From: an uncultured Lactobacillus sp.
Lineage (GTDB): Bacteria > Bacillota > Bacilli > Lactobacillales > Lactobacillaceae
Assembly: GCA_937874695.1 (NCBI GenBank)
Contig: CALNAJ010000001.1
Coordinates: 1 to 9,197, forward strand
Reading direction: 5' to 3'
DNA length: 9,197 nt
The notes beneath the pieces are model-generated. The model did no database searches. It was not told the origin of the DNA and saw only the letters and a list, made by a program, of their open reading frames with translations. Position 1 is the first letter of the stretch, and each line of letters opens with the position of its first letter. The position numbers and the translations under genes are program-made. Below, piece by piece: positions 1 through 5,349 of this stretch.

Positions 1-3
1 CCT

Positions 4-38
4 AAGTAAACAAGCTTTGATTATTTGCTTGTCTACTT
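4..38 (-). repeat. Imperfect inverted repeat (hairpin) downstream of guaB
   Basis: Two 12-base arms (4-15 and 27-38) are complementary around an 11-base A/T-rich loop. Read on the minus strand, the single non-Watson-Crick position becomes a G-U wobble, so the hairpin forms better in an RNA made from the guaB strand. The perfect palindrome CTACTTAAGTAG (33-44) overlaps one arm. No T-run follows the stem before the window ends, so it is not a clear intrinsic terminator. It could be the guaB mRNA 3' end or a protein-binding site. Confidence 0.4.
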
Positions 39-70
39 AAGTAGGAGTATAGCCTTTTCCCAGTCATGAT

Positions 71-1210
71 TTATTTGTAATTAGGTGCGGCCTTCGTGAT
101 CTGAACGTCATGTGGATGAGATTCAATCAACCCGGCGTTAGAGATCCGGACGAATTGGGCATTGTCAATCAGGCTCTGCACGTTGGCACTCCCGGTGTAA
201 CCCATGCCGGAACGCAAACCACCGACCATTTGGAAGATGATATCGTTCACGCTACCCTTGTATTCCACGCGGGCTTCGATCCCTTCTGGCACCAACTTGT
301 TGGCTTCGTTGACGCCACCTTGGAAGTAACGGTCGGCGGAACCGTGAGACATGGAAGCCAGACTCCCCATCCCCCGGTAGGTCTTGTACTTTTTGCCACC
401 GTCTTCGATGATGTCGCCAGGGGCTTCGTCAGTCCCGGACAGCATGGACCCAAACATCACGGCGTTCCCACCGGCAGCCAAGGCCTTCACGATGTCACCG
501 GAGTACTTGATCCCGCCATCGGCGATGATGGGCTTGCCAAATTCACGGGCCACGTTCGCAGCGTCGTAGATAGCGGTAATCTGAGGAACACCGACACCGG
601 CAACCACCCGCGTCGTGCAGATGGAACCAGGACCGATGCCGACTTTAACGACGTCGACGCCGGCTTCAAACAGTGCCCGCGTGCCTTCGCCTGTAGCAAC
701 GTTACCTGCAATCAGCGTAGCGTCTGGGAATTGTTGGCGAATCTGTGCGACTTTACGGAGTACCCCAGCGGAGTGACCGTGCGCCGTATCGATAATGATA
801 GCGTCGGCACCAGCCTTGAGTAAGGCGTCGGCCCGGTCAAACGTGTCGGACGTAACCCCCACAGCAGCGGCGACCAACAAGTGATTGTTAGTGTCAACGG
901 CAGCGTGTGGGTATTGGTCGGCATCGTTAGCGATGGCCTTCACGTCGGCAACCATTTTGGCTTGTGCTGGCGCACTCATGTTTTTGTGGATGACCCCGAG
1001 GCCCCCGTTACGGGCCATGGTCGTGGCCATCGTGGTCTCGGTGACCGTATCCATCGAGGCACTTAAGAACGGAACGTTCAGCTTCAAGTTTGGCGCTAAT
1101 TGGACACTCAGATCGACTTCATTCGGTAAAACGTGGCTTTCTGCGGGTATTAACAAAACATCATCAAATGTGATTCCTTCTTTAGCAAACTTTGTGTCCC
1201 AATTAGACAT
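71..1210 (-). CDS. guaB: IMP dehydrogenase, short form lacking CBS domains
   Basis: Catalyses NAD-dependent oxidation of IMP to XMP, the first committed step of GMP synthesis, in the cytosol. All landmarks of the TIM-barrel catalytic domain are visible in the 379-residue product: the substrate loop GPGSICTT with catalytic Cys198, ADGG at 230-233, the flap YRGMGS at 278-283, the Arg294-Tyr295 pair that activates water, and PEG at 308-310. After the HKNMS segment (75-79) the chain goes through a short linker to LLVAAAVGVT (111-120). The roughly 110-130 residue CBS (Bateman) pair of the usual ~490-residue enzyme is therefore absent. Because both barrel halves are intact, this is a clean domain loss, not a broken gene. 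The start is ATG at 1208-1210, with AAGAGGAG (1222-1229) 11 bases upstream. It has its own promoter and follows the glycosyltransferase gene by 197 bases. Confidence 0.97.
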   Translation of the reverse strand: MSNWDTKFAKEGITFDDVLLIPAESHVLPNEVDLSVQLAPNLKLNVPFLSASMDTVTETTMATTMARNGGLGVIHKNMSAPAQAKMVADVKAIANDADQYPHAAVDTNNHLLVAAAVGVTSDTFDRADALLKAGADAIIIDTAHGHSAGVLRKVAQIRQQFPDATLIAGNVATGEGTRALFEAGVDVVKVGIGPGSICTTRVVAGVGVPQITAIYDAANVAREFGKPIIADGGIKYSGDIVKALAAGGNAVMFGSMLSGTDEAPGDIIEDGGKKYKTYRGMGSLASMSHGSADRYFQGGVNEANKLVPEGIEARVEYKGSVNDIIFQMVGGLRSGMGYTGSANVQSLIDNAQFVRISNAGLIESHPHDVQITKAAPNYK

Positions 1211-1277
1211 AGTTGATATCGCTCCTCTTTAATTTAGTCTCAGGCTCGGTTAGGAATCCTGGGAGATATTGTTTCTA

Positions 1278-1306
1278 AATTTACCAGTCTAGGCCACTCA
1301 GGTCAA
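1278..1306 (-). promoter_or_regulatory. Promoter of guaB (extended -10 type)
   Basis: On the minus strand TTGACC (1301-1306) is followed after exactly 17 bases by TAAATT (1278-1283), with TGG directly before the -10 as in extended -10 promoters. Transcription would start near 1271, giving a leader of about 60 bases before the guaB ATG. I saw no purine riboswitch in the leader. The match is by eye and no start site has been mapped. Confidence 0.6.
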
Positions 1307-1311
1307 GGACT

Positions 1312-1324
1312 CTCACCGAACTAT
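1312..1324 (+). promoter_or_regulatory. Possible PurBox (PurR-binding site) upstream of guaB
   Basis: CTCACCGAACTAT keeps the core CCGAAC and the WWT tail of the Gram-positive PurBox consensus AWWWCCGAACWWT, but the first base and one W position do not fit. It lies just upstream of the guaB -35 hexamer, centred about 48 bases before the predicted start. No properly spaced second box was found. The location suits purine control, but the match is partial and may be chance. Confidence 0.25.
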
Positions 1325-1407
1325 CATCATTCAATCGAATCCACCGAGTAAATTAACGAGTTGTTGAATAACTATTTATCTAATTGGTTTGCCCATTCTA
1401 CGAGTCA

Positions 1408-3054
1408 TCATTTCCGCTGATACAGCCAGTAGGTCACGTTAACCCCTTCAAAGACCTGGGTATGCTGTGAAACACAGCGATAGTGCCGTTTCAAGTCCCT
1501 TGTCAGCTTGCTAGTGCCCGGATTCAGGTTACCACTGGTAATCCGGCCACTCCCGCCCTGCCACTGCTTAACGGTCTTGCCAGCAGGCGTATTGAGGACG
1601 ACCCATTCTACCTGATGTCGACGAATCACGCTGCGCTGCGATTGGAGGATCTGAGGGGCCGCGCTCTGAGAGATATTATAGTTTTGGAAGAAATACGTGC
1701 TGGGCACGGCTCCAGACGCCGTGTAGAATCCCATATCGATTGATCCATAGTTCAACAGGGTCAGCCGCGTTCCAGCCGGTGTTTGCCGCCGCATGAGCCG
1801 GCCGAAGTCAACCTGGGCAGGTTGTTGCGGCTTCGTCGTCTGTTTTTCCGTAATCGACGTGTTATTCGGAAAGACTTTTGAATTGGTCACGTTATTGTTG
1901 ACCCCCAGCACCAGAAATAAGCTCAGTAGCAGTGTCACCAGGATGGGAAACGGTGCATCCCCCGTCGGCAACGCCACGTGGCTGAAGAATATTTGGCAGA
2001 AATACACGAACGGCAGGACGAAGAATCCAAAGTAGATCAGCTGGTAATACTGATAGACCGCGCCTGCCTGATAGCCGTACAGCGCCAGTAGGTCGCAACC
2101 CAGGGCACTCGCCAGGTACAGTCCCCGACTGAAGTTGGTGGTAAAAATGCCGCGCTGAAAGATCACGACCAGTGTCCCCACGACCCCCAACAGGAAGAAT
2201 AACACGTTACCCCAGTAGAATTGTGAAACCAGTGTCACCGACTGGACCAGATTGGCGAAAGCCGCAACTGAGGAGGTCAGATAAACCTTGGTGTTGAACA
2301 GAATATACACGTTGATAAAGGCTCGTAGCGACCCCGTCATCAGAAAGTAGAGCAACCAAGGGAGCGTTGCCAGCAGGAAACCACCGGCACTCCACCCGAT
2401 GACGCGACCCAATTGTCGCCACTGCCGCTTGACCAGTAACCGCCCCACAAGCACCAGGTAGAACACGATCCAAGCACCCAGCAGCGTGTATTTCGACAGA
2501 AAGACAATGCCGACCAGCGCGCCCTGCGCAAAGTACCACCAGTGACTGACACGAAAGTTGCGGTGGTCCAGCAGTACCATCAAATAGATTAACGAAAGCA
2601 ATAACGGCAACGTGAAGAACTCCACCGTGTCGCCGTAATCGTAGTACGGATGGTACAGAAATAATAGCGGGGAAAGTAAGGCCGTCAGGAGTGCTGGTAA
2701 CTCGCTGGCATTCAGCAGCTTGGCTAATTTATAAACAAAAAACATGGCGGCCGTGACCGTAGCAATCTCAACTAAAAAGATCAGCAGGAAACTTCGCGAT
2801 GAGACCAGGTAGGCCAATCCATGAAGAAAGTAGACGTAGGGCCCCTTCTGCTCAAAGATATCCTTGTACGGGACGATGCCGTGCATCATGGCTTTGCCCA
2901 CCGTGAAAAAGGCGTTGTTGTCCGGCGACGTATCGAAGTAGAAGGCCGGTGACGTGTAGGAGCAAAATGTCATGATAAACGCGCCAACGATGGCTAACAG
3001 CCCCAACGACTGACAGTCCGGACTGCGCAATTTCAAGCGGATTCGCTGCAACAT
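1408..3054 (-). CDS. Polytopic membrane protein, putative GT-C type glycosyltransferase
   Basis: This 548-residue integral membrane protein has about 11 predicted transmembrane helices between residues 16 and 386, followed by a soluble tail of about 160 residues that should face outside. The first external loop holds acidic residues in FDTSPDNNAFF (Asp41, Asp45), followed by the motif PYKDIFEQKGP (62-72). Acidic residues in this loop are the catalytic hallmark of GT-C enzymes such as the GT39/PMT and ArnT families, which move sugars from polyprenyl-phosphate carriers onto cell-surface acceptors. The fold and loop are seen; the enzymatic role is inferred, and sugar and acceptor are unknown. 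The start is ATG at 3052-3054, with GGAGG (3062-3066) 7 bases upstream. A terminator-like hairpin lies about 50 bases before the start, with no clear promoter in between, so expression may depend on read-through or leader control. An O-antigen-ligase-like or purely structural membrane protein cannot be excluded. Confidence 0.8.
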   Translation of the reverse strand: MLQRIRLKLRSPDCQSLGLLAIVGAFIMTFCSYTSPAFYFDTSPDNNAFFTVGKAMMHGIVPYKDIFEQKGPYVYFLHGLAYLVSSRSFLLIFLVEIATVTAAMFFVYKLAKLLNASELPALLTALLSPLLFLYHPYYDYGDTVEFFTLPLLLSLIYLMVLLDHRNFRVSHWWYFAQGALVGIVFLSKYTLLGAWIVFYLVLVGRLLVKRQWRQLGRVIGWSAGGFLLATLPWLLYFLMTGSLRAFINVYILFNTKVYLTSSVAAFANLVQSVTLVSQFYWGNVLFFLLGVVGTLVVIFQRGIFTTNFSRGLYLASALGCDLLALYGYQAGAVYQYYQLIYFGFFVLPFVYFCQIFFSHVALPTGDAPFPILVTLLLSLFLVLGVNNNVTNSKVFPNNTSITEKQTTKPQQPAQVDFGRLMRRQTPAGTRLTLLNYGSIDMGFYTASGAVPSTYFFQNYNISQSAAPQILQSQRSVIRRHQVEWVVLNTPAGKTVKQWQGGSGRITSGNLNPGTSKLTRDLKRHYRCVSQHTQVFEGVNVTYWLYQRK

Positions 3055-3103
3055 GGTGACCCCTCCTCATTAATTCGGTGAATAATCAATCTGAGCGGAT
3101 AAG

Positions 3104-3129
3104 AAAAGGCGTGGTTGCCCACGCCTTTT
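3104..3129 (-). terminator. Intrinsic terminator between secreted-protein gene and glycosyltransferase gene
   Basis: A perfect 11-bp stem (arms 3104-3114 and 3119-3129) closes a 4-base loop. On the minus strand it is followed by TTTTCTTAT. It can end transcription from the secreted-protein gene, whose stop is 157 bases upstream. It also sits about 50 bases before the glycosyltransferase start codon, so it could act as an attenuator. On the plus strand TTTTCCC follows, which is a weaker T-run. Confidence 0.75.
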
Positions 3130-3157
3130 CCCTGCGTTAAATGATCGCTGCATCGTC

Positions 3158-3207
3158 CGATAGCTTCGGAAAGAATCTCAATCGGCAACACCCCTGAAGT
3201 CCTATCG
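3158..3207 (-). promoter_or_regulatory. Candidate leader hairpin with antiterminator segment
   Basis: On the minus strand CGATAG plus CTTC pairs with GAAG plus CTATCG, giving 10 bp with a 2-base bulge around a long loop. That loop contains GGGGTGTTGCC (plus-strand 3184-3194). This segment can pair with the loop and 3' half of the terminator at 3108-3119, making 10 pairs with two single-base bulges, and so would disrupt it. This is the layout of a transcription-attenuation leader for the glycosyltransferase gene. No known riboswitch or T-box signature is recognised. The pairing was worked out by hand and has no comparative support. Confidence 0.3.
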
Positions 3208-3285
3208 TTCTGGCTGTGATCCAACGTCCCTTAACTCATGATGTCAGTCTACGCACTTACGTCATCTACGAACAGTAAACGCACT

Positions 3286-3840
3286 CTATTTGTAAATGTA
3301 GTAGCGGATCTCGTAAGGCTTGTAGCCCTTTTGATAAACAGCGAAATGGAAGTACTTGCCGCCTTCGTCTAACTTCTTAGCTTGCTTCTTGGACAGCTTG
3401 ATGTCGAACCGGCCGTTCTTGGCAACGCGGAACTTCTTGACTTCCTTGCCCTTGCGGTTGTAAAGGTAAACTTCTTCACCCTTCTTGCCCTTTTGGAACA
3501 GGATCTCGCGGGCGTCTTTCCGATAGTGCAAACGACCCCGTAACTTCTTGTCAGCGGCGACTCTCTTTTCGCGCTTAGCTAATCGCTTGGCTAACTTTTT
3601 CGCTGGCTTCTTGGCAGGTTTTTCTGCTGGTTTCTGACTACTGCTTTCAGCAGAGCTGATTTCGGCCGCGCCCCCAGCTTCGCTAGACCCCATGGCTGGC
3701 CCAATCAACGCGCTACCGGCATTGCTACTGCCACTCGCGGCGTCGGCGTCGCTCCCATCGGCGTTAGCGGTGGTCGCAATGGCCCCAGCGGCAAACAGTG
3801 CAGCAACTAATCCCAATACGTACCCAAAGATTTTTTTCAT
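3286..3840 (-). CDS. Secreted lysine-rich protein of unknown function
   Basis: I do not recognise this 184-residue protein. It begins with a typical Sec signal peptide (KK at 2-3, hydrophobic core 8-22) and a likely signal peptidase I site after Ala25-Asn26-Ala27. A low-complexity Ser/Gly/Ala-rich acidic stretch follows (28-69), then a strongly basic Lys/Ala/Pro repeat (70-95, units like KPAKKPAKK). The C-terminal part (about 99-184) is a basic, Tyr-rich, probably beta-rich domain with the pattern VYLYNRKGKEVKKF...NGRFDIKL, reminiscent of small extracellular Ig-like or carbohydrate-associated beta-sandwiches. There is no LPXTG motif, lipobox or membrane anchor, so it is probably released or held on anionic wall polymers by charge. 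The start is ATG at 3838-3840, with GGAGG (3848-3852) 7 bases upstream. It has its own promoter and lies upstream of a GT-C-like gene, which suggests but does not prove a cell-surface role. Confidence 0.85.
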   Translation of the reverse strand: MKKIFGYVLGLVAALFAAGAIATTANADGSDADAASGSSNAGSALIGPAMGSSEAGGAAEISSAESSSQKPAEKPAKKPAKKLAKRLAKREKRVAADKKLRGRLHYRKDAREILFQKGKKGEEVYLYNRKGKEVKKFRVAKNGRFDIKLSKKQAKKLDEGGKYFHFAVYQKGYKPYEIRYYIYK

Positions 3841-3906
3841 AAAAAATCCTCCCCACGAAAATGAAATTTTTCATCAAGCCACTAACTGGCTCAACTACTT
3901 GGTGGC

Positions 3907-3935
3907 ATCATAGGTCTTTTAAGAATGGACGACAA
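3907..3935 (-). promoter_or_regulatory. Promoter of the secreted-protein gene
   Basis: On the minus strand TTGTCG (3930-3935) and TATGAT (3907-3912) are separated by exactly 17 bases. The predicted start near 3900 gives a leader of about 60 bases. That leader contains a small hairpin (GCCA/TGGC, 3878-3890) and the palindromic ATGAAA/TTTCAT (3861-3874) just before the ribosome binding site. The strong -10, good spacing and position upstream of an isolated gene support the call. Confidence 0.6.
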
Positions 3936-4006
3936 GCCATAGAATTTAGCGACTTAGCGGTGAAATAAAATCAGCAGGATTGGTGATGGTTACTGGGGAT
4001 TTTGTC

Positions 4007-4028
4007 GCCTGCCAATCGGGTGGCGGGC
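4007..4028. repeat. GC-rich 7-bp hairpin upstream of the plus-strand RNA element
   Basis: GCCTGCC (4007-4013) pairs with GGCGGGC (4022-4028) around an 8-base loop, with one G-U pair when read on the plus strand. No T-run follows on either strand, so it is not an obvious terminator. It lies just before candidate RNA copy 1 and may be part of it or a boundary of the element. Confidence 0.35.
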
Positions 4029-4037
4029 AAATAATAA

Positions 4038-4237
4038 CTATGGCTCACCGAATATCGCCTGCTGTGGGGACCGGTCCAAGCCAAAGTTCGGTCTTGGACC
4101 TCGACTTGGAACCTCGCTTAACCCCGCGAGTTTCCAAGCTCGTCCCATGGTGTAAGAACGGGGAAAACCAACCACCCGTCCTAACGCCATCGTCACGGCT
4201 GGCGTCATCCTGGCCTCCTTCGGCTAAGCTAGTTTTT
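4038..4237 (+). ncRNA. Candidate structured RNA, copy 1 (unrecognised family)
   Basis: This plus-strand element of about 200 bases resembles copy 2 (4396-4579, minus strand). The columns starting GCTGTGGGGACC match at 39 of 50 positions without gaps, and TCACGGCTGGCG.CATCC is shared near the end. Visible structure: P1 pairs 4056-4065 with 4195-4204 (one mismatch, one G-U). A pseudoknot has GACCG 4069-4073 with CGGTC 4089-4093, and GTCCAA 4074-4079 with TTGGAC 4094-4099. Hairpin P4 pairs 4102-4111 with 4132-4142 (one bulge), with an inner CTCGC/GCGAG. Hairpin P5 pairs 4147-4153 with 4184-4190, capped by ACGGG/CCCGT. The outermost stem (CTA, GCT, CCGAA with TTCGG, AGC, TAG) runs straight into TTTTT (4233-4237), like an intrinsic terminator. 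G-U pairs in P1 and P5 favour the plus strand. I found no convincing promoter. Function is unknown; it could be a free small RNA or a mobile or phage-derived RNA element. The open frame at 3980-4273 across it is not protein-like. Confidence 0.6.
4219..4237 (+). terminator. Terminator-like end of RNA copy 1
   Basis: TTCGG..AAGCTAG is the 3' arm of the closing stem of RNA copy 1, with its partner at 4038-4052. It is followed at once by five T residues (4233-4237). The stem is interrupted (3+3+5 pairs), so it is weaker than the two other terminators here. It is nevertheless well placed to define the 3' end of a plus-strand transcript. Confidence 0.4.
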
Positions 4238-4288
4238 GTCCCACTTCATGGACTCATCCACACTATCAATTGACCGCCAGTAAATCAC

Positions 4289-4340
4289 AAAAAAGGCCCC
4301 ATCCGGCAGTCACCACAAGGGTAACAGCCAGACAAGGCCT
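4289..4340 (-). terminator. Large intrinsic terminator of the noc-to-DUF1129 transcript
   Basis: On the minus strand the arms AGGCC / TCTGGC / GTTACC pair in order with GGTGAC / GCCGGA / GGCCT around a CTTGT loop, and TTTTTT (4289-4294) follows. Two of the pairs are G-U only when read on the minus strand, which fixes the direction. It lies 268 bases after the DUF1129 stop codon. A transcript ending here would carry RNA copy 2 in its 3' untranslated region. Confidence 0.8.
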
Positions 4341-4395
4341 CATTCTAATGACAATTTTAACGATTACTTCAGGTTAACGACGTCAGGTTCAGCAA

Positions 4396-4579
4396 CCGGC
4401 ATAGCCGGAGGGAACCAGGGATGGCGCCAGCCGTGAACGTGCTGTTAATTGGCGTTTTTCAGCTGATTTACAGCACGGGACGACTCGGAGACACGCGGTT
4501 TGGGCGTGGCTTCGAGTCGAGCTCGCAGACCGCTCTTTGGCTGCGGGCGGTCCCCACAGCGGCAGAATCCCTGGTTCCC
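4396..4579 (-). ncRNA. Candidate structured RNA, copy 2 (unrecognised family)
   Basis: This minus-strand relative of copy 1 begins 28 bases after the DUF1129 stop codon. A perfect 13-bp outer stem (GGGAACCAGGGAT, 4579-4567, with 4422-4410) encloses four parts. P1 pairs GCCGCTGT 4563-4556 with 4434-4426 (one bulge, one G-U). The pseudoknot has GACCG 4552-4548 with CGGTC 4532-4528, and CCCGCA 4547-4542 with TGCGAG 4527-4522 (one mismatch). P4 is CGACTCG 4519-4513 with CGAGTCG 4487-4481, inner CACGC/GCGTG. P5 is CGTGCTGT 4477-4470 with ACAGCACG 4445-4438. A further perfect hairpin CCGGC/GCCGG (4408-4396) follows. Compared with copy 1, paired positions change together. No T-run follows directly, so this copy may be a 3' UTR element or be processed from the upstream mRNA. 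One doubt about the strand is that the top of P5 pairs slightly better on the plus strand. Confidence 0.6.
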
Positions 4580-4607
4580 GCAGGCGGCGCCAGTCTAGCC
4601 TAGGCGA

Positions 4608-5333
4608 TTAACCGAAGAAACCACCGTTGATCTTGTAAGTCCGCCGTAGCCAGAACATAGCTGCGATGGAGACCAGACCCAAGATGATACTTGGCCATGG
4701 CATCAGGATTGGGTTGACAATGCCTGGCAACATTTGTGCCAAGTAGAACAACGCCATCCACACCAGGAATCCAACCAAGACGATCAGGGCCCGTAAGAAC
4801 CCATTGAGTGTATGCTTAATCTTAGGACTGAATAGCCGTGGCATGATTGGCAGGATGAACCCAGCAATCAGCGCACTGACGGTGATGGCCGTGATTCCAA
4901 CAGGACGGCTGGTCGTCATCAGTTTTGGTGAGAAGAGGTACATGACCCCAAACATCAAGTTAAAGATCATGAAGAACGTCAGGGAGTTGTAAATCATGTT
5001 TGGCCAGTAGTTGCGCCCAAACAATTCGTTATCTGGCCGGGTTGGCCCTTCGACAACTTCCTTGACCCGTGCTTCGATGCCACCATAAGTATTCTTACCA
5101 GTCTTCCCGCTCTTTTGGCCCTCGACCAGTTCATTGACCATGTCTTGCACGGCCTGTGCCTTCTTTTCCGGCGTGAGCTTGGTCTTTTCGAGTTCCTTGT
5201 TGAAGCGGTACATGTATTCGGCGTTACGCTTGGTCAACCCAATGTTGTCAAACGCTGCCCGTTCACTCACAGCGACGTTGTTGCGCTTCTGGTGAACGCC
5301 CGCGTTCCGCGGAGTTTGCTTGTTATCACTCAT
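4608..5333 (-). CDS. DUF1129 family membrane protein
   Basis: This 241-residue protein has a charged cytosolic N-terminal part (1-110) and four predicted transmembrane helices (about 113-134, 144-165, 177-199, 213-230), ending in a short basic tail. The N-terminal region, with ERAAFDNIGLTKRNAEYMYRFNKEL and LTPEKKAQAVQDMVNEL, is helical and matches the Firmicutes DUF1129 family in layout. That family has no established function and commonly follows ychF in lactobacilli. The start is ATG at 5331-5333, 16 bases after the ychF stop, with AGAAGGGAA overlapping that stop as a modest ribosome binding site. The two genes are probably co-transcribed. Its transcript likely runs on through RNA copy 2 to the terminator at 4289-4340. 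Confidence 0.88.
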   Translation of the reverse strand: MSDNKQTPRNAGVHQKRNNVAVSERAAFDNIGLTKRNAEYMYRFNKELEKTKLTPEKKAQAVQDMVNELVEGQKSGKTGKNTYGGIEARVKEVVEGPTRPDNELFGRNYWPNMIYNSLTFFMIFNLMFGVMYLFSPKLMTTSRPVGITAITVSALIAGFILPIMPRLFSPKIKHTLNGFLRALIVLVGFLVWMALFYLAQMLPGIVNPILMPWPSIILGLVSIAAMFWLRRTYKINGGFFG

Positions 5334-5349
5334 CTACTTCTGTTCCCTT

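Noticed and set aside
110..823. Long plus-strand open frame (237 codons) opposite guaB
   Set aside because: It is a shadow of the strongly conserved guaB coding sequence; its product is His/Asp-rich nonsense with no recognisable motif.
1974..1981. CCACGTGG palindrome resembling the centre of parS
   Set aside because: Only the central CACGTG fits. The flanking five bases on each side do not match, and it lies inside the glycosyltransferase coding sequence.
3033..3224. 63-codon minus-strand frame spanning the terminator before the glycosyltransferase gene
   Set aside because: It runs through the terminator hairpin and overlaps the real start in another frame; no ribosome binding site or protein-like sequence.
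3243..3270. Short direct repeat GTCAGTCTACG / GTCATCTACG
   Set aside because: Two imperfect copies of about ten bases with no further structure; too short to separate from chance.
3541..3640. Lys/Ala repeat of the secreted protein resembling the Lys/Ala linker of ParB (226-240)
   Set aside because: Both are simple low-complexity basic stretches. The likeness probably reflects composition, not shared origin.
3980..4273. 97-codon open frame on the plus strand across RNA copy 1
   Set aside because: The predicted protein is low-complexity with no domain. The same bases are better explained by conserved RNA stems, and copy 2 does not keep the frame.
4421..4603. 60-codon open frame on the plus strand across RNA copy 2
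   Set aside because: It is antisense to copy 2, has no good ribosome binding site, and its peptide shows no family features.
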